Below are positions 33,074 to 45,723 of a stretch of DNA of 64,000 nt, in pieces (the first letter of the stretch is position 1; each line of letters starts with the position of its first letter). This stretch comes from Madurella fahalii (Eukaryota > Ascomycota > Sordariomycetes > Sordariales). The translations under genes and the position numbers were made by a program. A model generated the notes under the pieces. That model did not search any database, was not told where the DNA came from, and saw only the letters and a list, made by a program, of their open reading frames with translations. The stretch is from assembly GCA_029876055.1 (NCBI GenBank), contig CM056874.1:7812001-7876000 (forward strand). The letters are read 5' to 3'.

Positions 33074-36000
33074 TAGTCAGTCCTCTGTCAGTCCACTTTT
33101 TGCGGTCCGAGGCGTGGGCGGGGACGGGAGCAGGAGCAGGCTTACTTGTGGTTTCTGAAGGGCTGGGGCTCCATCGCTTACGGACCGGAGGGCAGCCGGT
33201 TGATTCTCCCGTCTCACAGCCGTCGCGCTGGACGCAGTCCTGGTAAGTCGAAGGCGGGAGAAGAGTTCATGGGTAGAGGCCGTGGCGGCTCGGCCTGGTG
33301 TGAAAAAGGCCGGAACTGTGAAAGGTGCGATGTTAGGTCGTCGTTGAGATTAGAGATTGCGGTCCCCAGCAGGCAGCGCAAGCATCACAACGCCAGAGCG
33401 ATGGATCGAGACACGATGAAGTTGCGATGCTCACTGTAGAATGCAACAGCGAGGGGTAGGTTGGAACCGCCACAGAGGATGATAACTAGCGAAGACCAAG
33501 CATTCTACATAAGAGAGAGAGAATGTGGTGGGCCGGGGGGGTTGGGGTTGGGGTTTGGGGAGGGAGGGAGAGAGAGACAGTGAACGAGAGAGGAAGGATC
33601 AGAAAATTCGGCACTGACGAGGACGCAATGCTAAACGCCGCTTGAGAAATGCCATCAACTCGCTGGACGTATCGCAGGAAAGTAGAGGGCAGGAAAAAAA
33701 CAGGATCTAGGAGGATGTTGCTTACCTATGATGGAGAATTGGCCAGGTAGGTTCAGAACCGGGCATTCGACGTTTGCTGGGGAAAGGTGGCCGGCTTCCG
33801 CGCTGTTATATGATAAGCGGCGCGGCTGCAGTTGAGATTGCGGTCGATGCGGGTGCGCCGCTGCTCATGGGCCAACCGCCTACCTACTGTGGATTGGGGA
33901 AAGGAAGGGGCAGGGCGCCTTAAAATCCGCGACGTCGCAATGATGCAGGACCGGGGGGGCTCGTTCGTTGACGGGCAGGACGTACCCCGGCAAAGAAGGA
34001 AAATCACCCTGCTTGAACGGACGGTACACTAACATGCCTCTGGCCAAATCAAACTATGGTACTGTACTGTACATCTGAAATTTCCCAGCCCTGTCACCGC
34101 TCCCCTTCTATCGTCCCTTTTCCTCCTTTCTTCTCTTATACGGGCTTTGAGGACTGCGCCGGTAATTTAGCAACAAGCCATTTACACCCTTTGTGGTCGG
34201 CTTCTCAGCGGTCGTGTGAAGTCCAGGGAACAGGGTTCCGCGGGACTCGGCTAGCCTACGGTGGCTGCCGTGGGAAGAAGAAAAGATGGGAAGCTTGGAC
34301 GTGACCGGTCGGAGCTGCGTCCGACGAGTCGCAGCAATAGGAAGTGCAGTTCGAAATGCGGGCCGTTTTGCTAACCTTTCCTTTAATCACATTTCATTTT
34401 ATTTTATTTTGTTTTATTTTTTTATTTTTTTGGGAGGACTTAGTTCCGTCCCAATGGTCCGGTTTCGTTGTTAATGACGGGTCCATCACAGGCTTTTCCC
34501 GTCATAGGTTAGGTAGTTCCCGCTCCCGCTTCCCTGCTCCCGTGCCCGGGGCTCAGACGCCAACCAATAATTTGGGGTATTGCCGCCCATTGTCCTCTCG
34601 AGGTAGCCCTAGCGGACGCGCAATTCCCGGCAAAGCGCCGGCAACAATGCTCACTGCATGAAACATCGTTTCAAAGGGCCATGCTGATCCCTCGCCTGCC
34701 AGCACAGCCGTCCAGCGTCTGACGAATTGTTGCGTAGCACTGGGTTGAATGCTCGGCTTGTCACAATCCACTGGTTACGGTAGGGCGGATCGAAAGATAG
34801 CGCTTAATTGAGAGAAACTAGGCCAAATGTTACGCAAAGTTAGTCACACGGTGTAGAGGGCTCATGCTTGCCAATTAGCACCGCAGAGCATATCACAAGA
34901 TGATTTCGGAGTCGTCCAAATCACACAGTCAACTATTTACCCAGCCAAAGAACCCTTAAGGATAAGGCACAAAGGTACATTAGGCACCAGGAAGTACAAC
35001 TTGTGTGCCTGTGCGTGATTTAGCCTAACACCTTGGTCTGGTGAACCGCCGAGCGGAGCGCCATGAATGGGCGCGGAATGCATCAACCACACCGCGGTAG
35101 GCTGCCGTAGTGACTCGAGGACCAGCAATATTTGGGAGAATAGTCCACGCTATCATGGGTAACGGGTCACCCCTTCCCCTACCATTTCAAACGGTCCATC
35201 ACTAGATCCAGGTGGGTTGGAGGGGAAACGCCCGGGCGGGGAGCCTCGGCCGTGTCTCCGGGGGTCAGCAAATTTTGCCCAAGCGTCAAGGGCTTTCATT
35301 CTATTCCGCATACAGAGACATGCGCTGGTCTGGCGACAGAATTCTAGCAGCTAGATAAAGTTGGGCAAGTCGGCTCCGAGCCGTCGGGTCAAGGAGCTAG
35401 TCTACATCCAATCAGCGGTAACACAACTCTCGCGGAGAGCTTCCAATAGAAACTGAGACGTGCAGCTCGCCATGCTGACAAAGAGTGCCATGTCTCACGG
35501 CCGTTTGCGGTATTGTGGAATGCGGCGGGAATCAAAGCACCTCAGTGGAAGCCGAAGTCTCGACGGCCGACTCGGACGACCGCCGCAAGTCCCCGCGTCC
35601 ATTTCATTTCCGTTTCAGCTGCCGTCGGCCTGGTCAGCTTCCCGCCGCAGCGGAGAAGTGGACCTATCCAAGCCGCTTCTGGAAGGTGCGGCCCTCGTCT
35701 CCGGGCAGGAAGCCAGTATTTTGCAAGTGCATGCTTACCAGAGTGCCGGCTGCGTCGTAGCGCTATGTGATGATTTGTTGGTCAAGCGGAAATCTGTCCA
35801 TTGTCTTACTCGCACAACACATGCATGCAACCCCAAGGCTGCGTTGGGTCTTGGCTTTTGTGGCTTCAAACGGAGGGTGATGGCTTGCCATCCCGGTTCC
35901 TTGTACCACCAGGAAGAAAGGGACCCGCTTTTTTGCTCAACGTTAGTGCCAACGCACCGAAGACCGAGGGCCCCCGCCAAGAGGCGCTTCGACCAAGGCC

Positions 36001-38620
36001 CGCAACAAAACCGTAATGTATACGTAGGTATTGGACTGGTCATGTGGCCAGCAGCCAGGTAGGGCGTCTCTAAAAACCACTTGAACTTCCTTCTACTGCC
36101 TAAGTGGGGGATCTCGCCTGGAGTGCCGAGGCTTTGTACATACAGCAGCAGAGATGACGAAAAACGCGCATCCTGGGCTTCTGGCCTCCACCCACCAACA
36201 TCCTCTCCGCCGCCAAGCACGACATCCTTGACCCCATCAAAGTGTTCTGGAGCTGCCATTCGCTAAGCGGTCCCGGCAGTCTGGTACGCCCCGCTTTTAA
36301 CTGAGTGGTTTGTAACAATGCCGGACTCGGCCGGCCCATCTGGCGCTCCGCGTAGAACTCCGAGATGACATTCACCAGCTTGGTCCTAGTAAGGCGAGGC
36401 TAGCATACAACAAGCATGACTAGGCAATAACAAATGATGGCGCCAATGGGATTGATCCAATCGACATTAAGGCCTCCCCGCCTGCGGAGAAGGGATCTTG
36501 TAAGTGTGAGTGCAACCAACACCGTCGATCCTTAGGGGAACATCCCATCATAAATCGGCCTCCGAGACTGGCATAGCTAAAGTGTGGATCGCCAAGGAGC
36601 TATGACCGAGCTCGACCAAATTCTGTCTGTTTGTTTTGGTGGCACGCAGGCCGACAACCTCCCCGAACTACTCGGTTTCCCTTGGACTTGCGTCTTGAGA
36701 GTTACACACCGTCGGGGTTGACCGCCTTTTTGTGCTACATCAACTAAAGAGCTCGCTGGCCCGAGGTATTATGCGTTGTGAAATTGAGCTGACCCCTGCC
36801 TACTCGTCCGGGGCATTTCATCTGTCCTGCTGCGAGGGCACAGCCCAGTACAGGCATCACACCGGTTTTCGACGGACGGAGCCCCAACCCGACGTCGCTG
36901 CTTCATGAGCATCACTGGGGCGGCGGCAGCCATCTGTTTTCAGGGGTCATCATTTGCTCTTTTCTGCTCGTTACCGACACCCAGCCACTAGCACGGTGAG
37001 CCAACCAACTTCGGCTCGGTGTCTCCCGTCACCTGCTCCAGACGGATGCACACGTGTTCACCTCAGGAAAACCATGCCGCCAACCTTGAGATATTACCAG
37101 TTAGTGAAAAACGCAAGCTGTGTTAGCTGTGTTGCCTTGGTATAAACCGATCACGCCGTGCAATTCCCATATTCCTTGCCCGGCATGGGGGGAGTCCGAC
37201 GCCCCGAAGCACGGCAGGCGGTCTACAACCAACCGGCTACCCGCACAAATTTCCGTTATAGATTGACGAACCGGTGGGTTGGTAACCGCATGTGAGTGTT
37301 GGTATGTGTGCCGTCCTGGTTTGCTTCTCCCGGTGCGGGAACCTGCAGGGGTTTACCAACGTGTTGGAACCTTCTTGCCACCAACATCATCTATCCGCCC
37401 GGATATTCCCGTTTTCCGTAACAGGAACCGGCCTTCAAAAAGCAAAGCAAATCAAAGAAAGGAGGCATTCTGTTGTCAATTTGATGGCGGAATGCAAAAA
37501 AAATGACAACCGGGGTATCTCTGTCACCAACAACCGTCACAAGCATTGGATGTCAGGATGCGATGGACGCGAGGGACCCGGTCGGGTTGGGGGCCATTTC
37601 ACATCTCGCATATCGACTTCGCCTACGAATTGCCGGATTTGGCTACAAGAACCGCATGTCGTGCGACTAGAGCAGGGGTAAGAGCCGTTCCGACCATGGC
37701 CGTGTTCCGGTGTTGGCCTGTTGGTTGTCATTTCCCAGCCTGAGCGACAAATGCTCGAGTTACTCGGCCCGTCATAAGCGATGACCCATATACAAGTACC
37801 GTTCCGTGTTTGTTTACGTACAAAAGCGAGATCCGAACAAGGGGAGAATATTAATTGCCTGAAGGTGGCGTCGGCGAGAGATGCAGCAAGAGGGGTGGGT
37901 GATACGTGTGAGGACAAGATGCACGGTACTTTGGCGGTGATCAACGAAGGCGTCTGTATAATGGGCCATCTAGGCAACCTGTGGACAAGTACATGTAGAA
38001 CTGTCTTATCTACGGCATCATTGTGTCCGTTGGTCCGTGTTTTTGGCAACCAGCTCATGTCATGTCAGGTCTAGCACCAGCAACAAATCTCGGAGTAAGC
38101 AAGCCTAAGACTCAAAACGCCAACAGACCAAATACTTGTCAAAGATGAGCGAAACTCATGGGTTCGCTGCACCCGATTCTCCTCTGCAACCCTACGCAGA
38201 CCCTCGACAGCATGCTTGCCGAGCGCAGCCAGAGAGCCCAATCCCAGCATCTCGGAGCACGGTAATGCCGAAGCCCAGCGCCTGACGCCTCCAGGTGCGC
38301 ATCTCGATGACCACGAGCGAGCTTATGCCGAGATGGCACAGTGGTGCGGCCGTCGACGCCTCCAGGCTGTCCTCAGGTCACAGCAGGAAGCTGAATGCGC
38401 GCTTGCCAATCTCGAGCGTTAGTGTGCGTTCGGCGTCGGCACTCTTCAGCACCTGTACCTGGCTAGTTCATCCACGCGTCCCACCCGGTAAAGTATATTT
38501 GAAAGTTATCCACCAATGAGGTTGGTTAGCCAGCGCCTTGTCTGTCTGTCTGTACTTAGAACGAGCAAAATGAACTCGCCTCAAGCCCCAACTCTGGCGA
38601 TGGGCGTTTTGATAGACAAC
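33074..38620. other. 5.5-kb gene-free accessory stretch
   Basis: No supportable gene. Reading frames are short and interrupted on both strands. It includes a T-rich run (34385-34431) and a purine-rich run (33536-33600). Because it lies between the LaeA-like pseudogene and the PKS relic, it may contain further eroded genes that I could not recognise. Confidence 0.45.
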
Positions 38621-38636
38621 ACTGGCACCTGCCCAG

Positions 38637-39545
38637 TTGTCGAATATGACAAGCGAGCTCCCTATAGACGACACGGCCATCTTCGACCGCGCTGTCGCGC
38701 TCGTGAGGCAGCTCTCAGGCACACTGGCGTCCCATGCTACCGTCGACATATACAATGTCATGACCAGCGTCACAGGCGTGTTCACAGACGCGTCAGACGC
38801 GCCCGAGATCCTGCTGGCGGACGAGACCATCGCGGGCATCTACAGCTTCACCGGCAATGCGACCGCCCGCGCTTCATCCGTCACCTCGCGCATAGCAAGC
38901 TGAATCCCTACATCCTCGAGATCGGTGCGAGAACGGGCGCCTTGAGTGCCTGCCTGATCAAGGGCCTGATCCTATTGTCGGCTCAGGTTCTCTACTCAAA
39001 ATACGCCTTCACCGGCATCTCCTCGGGCTCCTTCCTAGCGGCCGAGGAGCGGTTCAAGGCCTCGCCAGCATCAAGTACACCGCAATAGACAGCAGCAAGA
39101 ACCACCACGACCAGGGCTTTGAAGGTCAGCAGTACGATCTTGTCATTGCAACAAACGTCATCCATGTCACCACGAGCCTTACAGACAGTCTGCGCTACGC
39201 GCTAGCTGCTCGCGGCCGAGGGGCGGCTACTGCTGCATGAAATCCAGCTGTCGTCCAAGTGGGTCAGTTACATCTTTGGCACTCTGTCCGGTTAATGGTA
39301 TGATGAGCCCGGTGGGCGTGCCAACGAGCCTATGTCTGCCCGACGCGCTGGAAGGCGCGGATGGTGGCGGCCGGGTTCAAGGCCCCGACGCAGTGATGTT
39401 GGACTCGTCAGAACCATTCCAACCGAACGCCGTCATGGTAGCAAAGTCTGCAGAGATGCTCAAGGCGGCAGTAAAGAGAATTACACTGCTCTACTTACCG
39501 GGAGACGAGGATCGCGGCCCAGCTCGGGTCGCCGCTGTAGATTAA
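38637..39545 (+). pseudogene. Relic of the C-methyltransferase domain of a highly reducing polyketide synthase
   Basis: Only ~300 codons of what would be a protein of well over 2000 residues remain, scattered over three frames. In order: a pre-domain segment (VDIYNVMTSVTGVFTDASDA, 38745-38804); the SAM motif region (PYILEIGARTG, after a frameshift near 38870); IKYTAIDSSKN after another near 39069; YDLVIATNVIHVT; then EGRLLLHEIQLSSKWVSYIFG after a shift near 39206; a TAA at 39293; a segment PGGRANEP; and DSSEPFQPNAVMVA after a last shift near 39350. This order and these motifs match the CMet domain of fungal iterative PKSs. No ketosynthase, acyltransferase or reductase sequence was recognised on either side. 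The gene is non-functional. Confidence 0.8.
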
Positions 39546-40610
39546 GGGATACTCGGTCAACCTGCGCCACTCAAGGAGCTTGGGGTGTCGTTTGCACATC
39601 CTCTCGAACCAGAAGGAATTCACCAGCGACCAGACAAGCACGAGCAGTAGAGCCTTCAGGAACATATCGATGACAACCAATCCCTGCCCAGATGACAGGC
39701 CCATAATGCCCGAGAAGACGAGCGCGGACCCCCAATCCGAGCACACAGCAAAGGAGTTCCCTTCGATGCCAACGAGGATGTGCGGCGCCATCTCGTCGCT
39801 AAACGGGAAGCGCTTCTTTAGTTCTCCGATTGCTCGTATATGGCCTCAGCAGTGACCTTGACGGTTATGGACGCATCTGGTCCCAGAAGAGACAGCAAGC
39901 CGAGGCCAACCGATAGAGAACCCATCTCGGCCAGATATTCCACCGATACTGGCGGAAGAACTCGACTGACACAGCCGACAAACAACTGAATGCAACAAAA
40001 ATGATGCTGAGTGGCAAAAGTGACAGGGCTGATTATAGCAGAGTCTCCGGCAACACGACCCGAAAGAAAAAGGGGAAATACAGCAGTAGGTAGTAGACAT
40101 CCATACCATAGATAGATGGTCCACACAAGGACCCTACGGCGGTTGTAGACTTAAAAAGGCGATGCGGCAGCACGGTATTTGCAGGGCGTGACTCGTAACC
40201 GACGAAGACGCCGAGTACGATGAGCCCGATGGCCAGAGAGAGCAGCGTCCTCCACGAGTCCCAGGGATACATTACTCCCGCCCAACCCCGGGGGCAGAAC
40301 GGAAGCCGTGGCACCGGCTATGAAAAGCATAATGCCGGTCCATTCGAGGCGGCAGAGCTTGATAGCAAAGGATGCCTCGAGCGGGCGCAACCTGAGGAAG
40401 AACACCAGGCCAGACCTAGCGTAGCGATGGGAAGGCTCACCCACCCGATCCGCCCCCAGGTCACCTATTGGCTGAAGAGTGCTCCCACAGAAGATCCCAG
40501 TATGCTCCTGGCCGGCATGGGTATGGCAAAGAGGACGAGGTACAGGGGTGTCGTTATGTTGACTTCGATAATCTCCCGTCGAACATCGGATGCTACCGAT
40601 GAGTCAGCGG
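39495..40610 (-). pseudogene. Relic of an MFS efflux transporter
   Basis: Minus-strand fragments in several frames resemble the 14-helix drug/toxin efflux MFS group. From the upstream end: LGSSVGALFSQ, followed by a TAG at 40467-40465, then VTWGRIGWVSLPIAT; RLEWTGIMLFIAGATAS; GVMYPWDSWRTLLSL; a periplasmic-type helix (MDVYYLLLYFPFFF); and a final hydrophobic block ending in SFWFERM. Each is recognisable but the frames are not continuous. The first ~150 residues of a normal transporter seem absent. It converges with the PKS relic, their ends overlapping at about 39500, so both probably belonged to one biosynthetic cluster. No function is expected. Confidence 0.7.
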
Positions 40611-41048
40611 AATGAGGCGTCTTGTGATTTAAATATATCGCTGTATCCTTGCCCAGTTATTAGGCCCGGGCCAACCCGCCCAACAGACGCATTCCGCGGG
40701 ATCCTCGGCGCCGCCATCGCGTACGCACTCCAGCGGCGCATGCACTCTAGTATCACCTGCTTGGAGCATCGCGGGTTCCGACGGCCGAGAGCTAAGAGCA
40801 GGGATGGGGATATCCGACCAAACGTCAATTTCGTAGCTTCCATTGGTGAGGGAATTCGAAGGGTTCGCAGCTGTTGCATAAAAGCCGTGCCCTGCGACGT
40901 TGATGCGGAAGAGAGCCGCACCCCCGCTTCACTTCACTCCGAGTCTTACATTGGAGGTCGCCTACCTCACGTAACAGCTCCCCACGCAGACCACTTTCTT
41001 CCTCTCTACCGTCAGCTTGGACGCCTCACGGACCGGAGCGAGAAAGCC

Positions 41049-42011
41049 ATGGGGCACCACAACCACCACTACGGTGGCGACCCCTTTGCCGGAAAAGGAC
41101 TCTGGAGCCCGCCGACCAGTGCAGCAAAGTACGTCGGGTCCCTACACCATACCTACTACGACCGCCCGCATCCTATTCCTTGTTTCTTACTGTCCTAAAC
41201 CCCTGGGTATGCGGGTGGTTGGAGCAGATCTCGTGCTGACCGCGTTCCTCTTGCTCCCCATCTCCAGCTTCTGCGAAGAGGATTACGCCGTGACAATCTA
41301 CATTGCCGAGTTCATCAACGCGCTCTCGAGTCTGGCCTATTGTACGCGCTGACCTCATCAACTGGGCCCCTATTATCGCAGGTGTTCCGTGCAAGAGCAC
41401 TGATCCAATCGCTAGCATACCTGGCCTTCCGGTTTCCAGGTAGAGCGCGAAAACATGACTCCCTCTCTGCAGCCCTTTTCTTTGTTGGCGTCACGTCAAC
41501 AAGCTACCACGCCACGCTCCGCCAAGGGCCGCAATTTTCGGACGACCTAAGTATGCTCCTTCTCGCTGCCTGCCTCCTGCAGAGGCTGTACACCCATGGC
41601 CAATCACGAGCCGTTGCCGCCATCGTCACCGCAGCCATAGCCCTGGGGACGGGGTGCATGACCGTTCTCTACATTCGATCCGCCAACATCCTCGTCCACT
41701 TGTCCACGTTTACGGCCATGGTGCACCTCATCTGGCCCCGCACCTTGTATCTCATCTACGCTGGTCCCAGGCCGGAGCTGGAGAAGTCCAAGCTCATCCG
41801 ACGTTTCTGGAAGGCTGCAGCGCTGCTCGTCGGGGCTTTTGTAATCTGGAACATAGACCTAGAAATGTGTCTGGAACTGAGGGCGATCCGCCATAAGCTG
41901 GGTCTCCCGTGGGCATGGGCGCTGGAACTACACGGCTGGTGGCACATCCTCACCGCGCTGGGCGCCGCCGAGTATATCGCCTTAGTGAGGGCCTTGTGCA
42001 GTGGCGGCTAG
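41049..42011 (+). CDS. Alkaline ceramidase (YPC1/ACER family)
   Basis: Exons 41049-41128, 41268-41341 and 41398-42011 give 255 aa. These integral ER/Golgi membrane enzymes hydrolyse ceramides to a sphingoid base and fatty acid. Family signatures present are CEEDY and AEFINALSSL near the N-terminus, the SxxxH-type active-site segment (SYHATL), the acidic SDDLSM and the final HGWWH. Six to seven hydrophobic segments follow, as in the family. The second intron is odd: with donor GTACGC at 41342, the good CAG acceptor at 41381 gives the wrong phase, and only the weaker AAGAG at 41397 keeps frame. Spacing to the SYHATL segment then equals that I recall for human ACER3. If that acceptor is not used, the gene would carry a one-base shift. 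Confidence 0.8.
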
Positions 42012-44216
42012 CGTTCACTTCCTGAGCTGGGGATTTTATTCGCCATGTATGCCGCCGTAAGAGCCATAGCCGGCGTTTTAAGTTGTGACCTAATCGCTAC
42101 CAGGCATAGAGGTTTGATGTATGCAGGTGCCAAAGATTGTCGTCCCGCAAAGTGACGCATCGTATACTAGCGCCCCGGGGATAAGGCAAATGGTGGTGTC
42201 CGGCCTCGTTCACTTGAAATAAGCTGACCACGGTCCATCGCTTGGCTACAACCGACCTCTTCATACGAGGGAGGTGTGGCCGGATACACCGACCCCTCTA
42301 GTGTACTAGAGCTATTAGAGGTAATGTTCAAGGTTAAAGGATTGTTACATCGGTGCCACGGTTGGGCTGACGGCCTGTTGGGGTGGTTTGTTGGGGTGGT
42401 TTGTTGGTGTTGTCTGCTAGTGCCGTCGGCCGGTGGTTTCTGCTGAAGCTCTCCTGGAGTTGAACTGGAGGAAGTTCGTGGCTGTATCTCCGAGATTGTC
42501 CCTGCTCTGGCTGCTATATACCAGTTCCACTCGACCCAGAATTCTCACCACGTTCCGGCCAGTTGGGACACGCTGCTCAATGCTGGCTGTACGACGTAGC
42601 ACATGCAAAAATTTGACAAGCCTTATGAGCTACCAAACCTGAAGGATCAATCCCGAGCTGAATGTGGTGTTCGCCGTGCCCATCATGCGCCCGGGAAAGC
42701 GAGGCAGGAACGAATCCGATGACGTGTGCCACTCGGGCTCCCAGGGAATACGGCGAGCCAAGGACTACTTGGGCAACACCTTGCGCTTTCGCATTGACCC
42801 GGCGTGGCTAGATGGATCTTGCTACTGACGGGCGACACCATGACAGTTTGCTACCAATGTCACTTCGAAACGTTTCGGTTCGGGAGGGAGCGACCTCACT
42901 GCCTACACTGTTCTCCGGCCCAAGTACCATACTTAACTAAGCTCAACATCCTATCCTGCCCCTTAGGTCGGCTAGGAGTAGCGGTATCGATGACCTAGAG
43001 CTGTTAGAATCATTTACCAGTATGCTCTACACCGTTTCCGGCTCGAGCAAGCCCTCTTCATACGTTACGAAGCCGCACGGAGTCTCCTGAACCGTCACTG
43101 ATTTCGCAGCTAGGTGCCAGCGGCAGCACTGTATGAGCGGACAGTACAACTTGCCTTACACCCCGCCGAGAACGGCCAATTCGGCGTCTTTCCACGCGCG
43201 TGCCCTCGAGCGCTAGCCTCCAGATCGAGGATCTCAAACCGGCTTCTGAGAGCCGTACAGCAGATCCCATGGTGCGAGCCAACATGACTGAGACTCTAGA
43301 GTATACGTTGAGTGAAACTATGTTGTAAGACGCTGACTCATCTGAGTTCAATTTCATCGTTAACTGCATGAACTCACTGCTGAATTCGCTAGGGATGAAC
43401 TGGGAGAACCAGCCCCCAATCTTAGGCGTTACGCCAGTCGAGGACAGATGGGCAGCGGTGTTTTAGATTCTGCTGGATAAAAATAGTAGCTTCGTAGGGA
43501 TTGGAAATGTCTGTACTGTCTTCCACCGATATACCTGCCGACCAAATATCAGTGGGACGTACGGTCCAGCGGCTTTTGTCGTGAGCGGTAAACTCTAGAC
43601 AAGTATGAGGTCCCAATTCACCATTCACAACCCTTTACTCCATACTACTCCATCATCATAACCTTCCTCGCCCAATCTTAGGTTATATGTGCTTATCATT
43701 TGATTGGGGGTTGGCTTATTGAATTGTATATATATATATCCTCTATTTTAGGTAGTCAAGAGAGTCTGCAAGACTGATGTTAAAATGGGCTTGTGGCTGT
43801 ACATTTTTGTATCCGGCTCTCACGAACTCCCAGAATCCAGACATTCGTCGCCTACGCACAGGATGTATCACGTGACCTCCACCAGCACACTGTCTAGGGA
43901 TACAAGCTACCTAACTCATAGCTATAGTATGCCTCACAACGTATTACGTTATACCCATATGGCTAGGTTACACATGTGAAGGATAACCGACTAGTACTCG
44001 TAGAATCGTGGCACTTGCTTCTGTCAAGGGTTGACCCCGACGTATGTGAAGCTTTTAGATAATCTATCCATGACGCTAATCTCATGTGTCACTCAATATC
44101 AGATAGCCTCCTAAATGCCATGACCAGTAAGATGTCAACAGATCAAATTGCCTCCCTAGTTCAACATGCTGCGTGGCCTTGATGGATGGACGGATAGATC
44201 GCGGCGACGCAGGAAA
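42012..44216. other. 2.2-kb gene-free stretch
   Basis: No supportable gene. The part from 43.6 to 44.1 kb is AT-rich, with a TATA run near 43727-43739. Short coding-like patches around 42.65-42.83 kb could be an eroded gene, but I could not identify it. Confidence 0.45.
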
Positions 44217-45723
44217 TCATGATTTGGTGGTCTCGTCTTCTCGACCCCATCTAGCCGTCTCATCCCCTTCCTCCCATTCCTTCTCAACGTATCCCAGCTC
44301 GCGCTTGACCTGCTCGACTGTGGCTTTATCTCCAGTGTTCTTCCCGATGTTGTCACTACCACGGAAGTATGTTAGTCAGTCGCCCTCGGGCCATGCCAGA
44401 GTGAGAAGCTGCGCACCTAATCTTGATCGCGGGGCGTCCCGCTGCCGAGCTGAGCTTGATGACAATGTTCAGAGGTGTCGACTTTTTGCCGGTCGTCTTG
44501 TTCACAAAGTCATTTGTGAGGAAAGTGCCAACGCCAAACGTGGGCTGGAAGCCAGCTTCTTCAGATACTTGCTTGTATTCCAGGCAACGATCGATGTTGA
44601 GCGAGTCGGAGAAGACAATGACCTTTTTGTCGTGGATTCCTTGTCCGTCGTAAAATTTGCGAATGAGCTGGACAAATCGCTTGGGATCTCCCGAATCCTG
44701 CCGTACGCCCGTGAACACTTCGGCGTACGTCTTGTTCGACTTCTGGCTCTGCCCTACCGAGGTAACGGCCGAGATGAATGAGTCTGCAATGCTCGGCTTC
44801 CTGTTGGCCACCGGCACAGGCCCCTCCAGGTACTTGATCGGCTTCCTGAAGGCATTCAGAAACTCGGGTGTTCCGAAAGTATCGGTAAGGGCGATGCCTA
44901 GAACGCCCTCTCCGAAGCAGCCAACCCAGCGGCAAAGCGCCTCCTCGGTGGCAATACGGTAATCGCCAGTAATGGCAGCGGTACCCATAAACCACTCATG
45001 CGCAACGGTCCCGACGGGGGGGATGTTGAAGCGCATGGCCAGATGAACATTGCTGGTTCCGGAGAGCTTCCCCGAGAAGCCGCGCTTCATGGCCTCCTTG
45101 CTGGCCTTGGTGAGGCCCCTAAACACCAATGCCTGGGTGTGGTAGTCTCGCCTCCGCCGGGTCCCGAATTCCGAGAAGACACAACCAGCCTCGAGCAGGC
45201 GCATGCCTTTCTCGAACGCTAGTTCCTCCTGTCCATCGTACGTCCAGTCGGGCTCCATGAACTTGAAGTAGGCCTCAGAAGTCAGGGCGAGAAGCGGGAT
45301 TTCGTAGAGGATCGTCTCGGCCCACGTGCCGCTAATCTTGACATCCAGATCCCCGATGTCGGTCTCGGCGCCGGTGTCATCACCTACGGGTACAAATTTG
45401 ATGACGACCTGGTCCCTAGGGCTGAGGCGAAACTCGGAGAGATACTCCAGGTAGGCTTCTGTTAAATAAGAGCAGTGCTGCTTTAGATACTGGTGCTCTT
45501 CAGCAGACAGCGAGATATTGCCGAGTTTCCTGACCTGGTCCTCGAGCCAAAGGAAGGCCTTGCGAGAGAGCTTCTTCTCGGGCGTCCGATTGGTGAAGGC
45601 ATAGGTGACTGGGACGTCCTTGTAGTACTTGAGCACGGCGCATTGCATCGTCAGCTTGTAGAGATCCGTGTCCAGGAACGAAATGACGCCCTCGGGATAC
45701 GGCGATGAGCTGTTAAAATCCAT
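44217..45723 (-). CDS. NPT1: Nicotinate phosphoribosyltransferase
   Basis: Exons 45723-44417 and 44355-44217 encode 481 aa; the 61-bp intron has a GTGCGC donor and a CTGACTAAC branch. The enzyme makes nicotinate mononucleotide from nicotinate and PRPP with ATP, the entry step of the NAD+ salvage (Preiss-Handler) pathway. Conserved segments are FLDTDLYKLTMQ at the N-terminus, EFGTRRRRDYH, the phosphorylated-His region GTVAHEWFMGT, GVRQDSGDPKRF, FSDSLN and the phosphate-binding GVGTFLTND. It is longer than the ~430-residue yeast enzyme, partly through the second exon, whose tail is acidic and polar (YVEKEWEEGDE). The start ATG is the first after an upstream untranslated leader. It diverges from UTP4 across 827 bp. 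Confidence 0.96.

Noticed and set aside
35460..36062. 200-codon plus-strand frame in the accessory region
   Set aside because: No conserved motif, and other frames of similar length overlap it on both strands.
36380..36560. Possible membrane-protein relic on the minus strand
   Set aside because: A single hydrophobic stretch with stops on both sides; no family could be recognised.
42650..42830. Possible eroded acyltransferase-like segment
   Set aside because: A weak YLGNTL-like resemblance only; too short and interrupted to support a family call.
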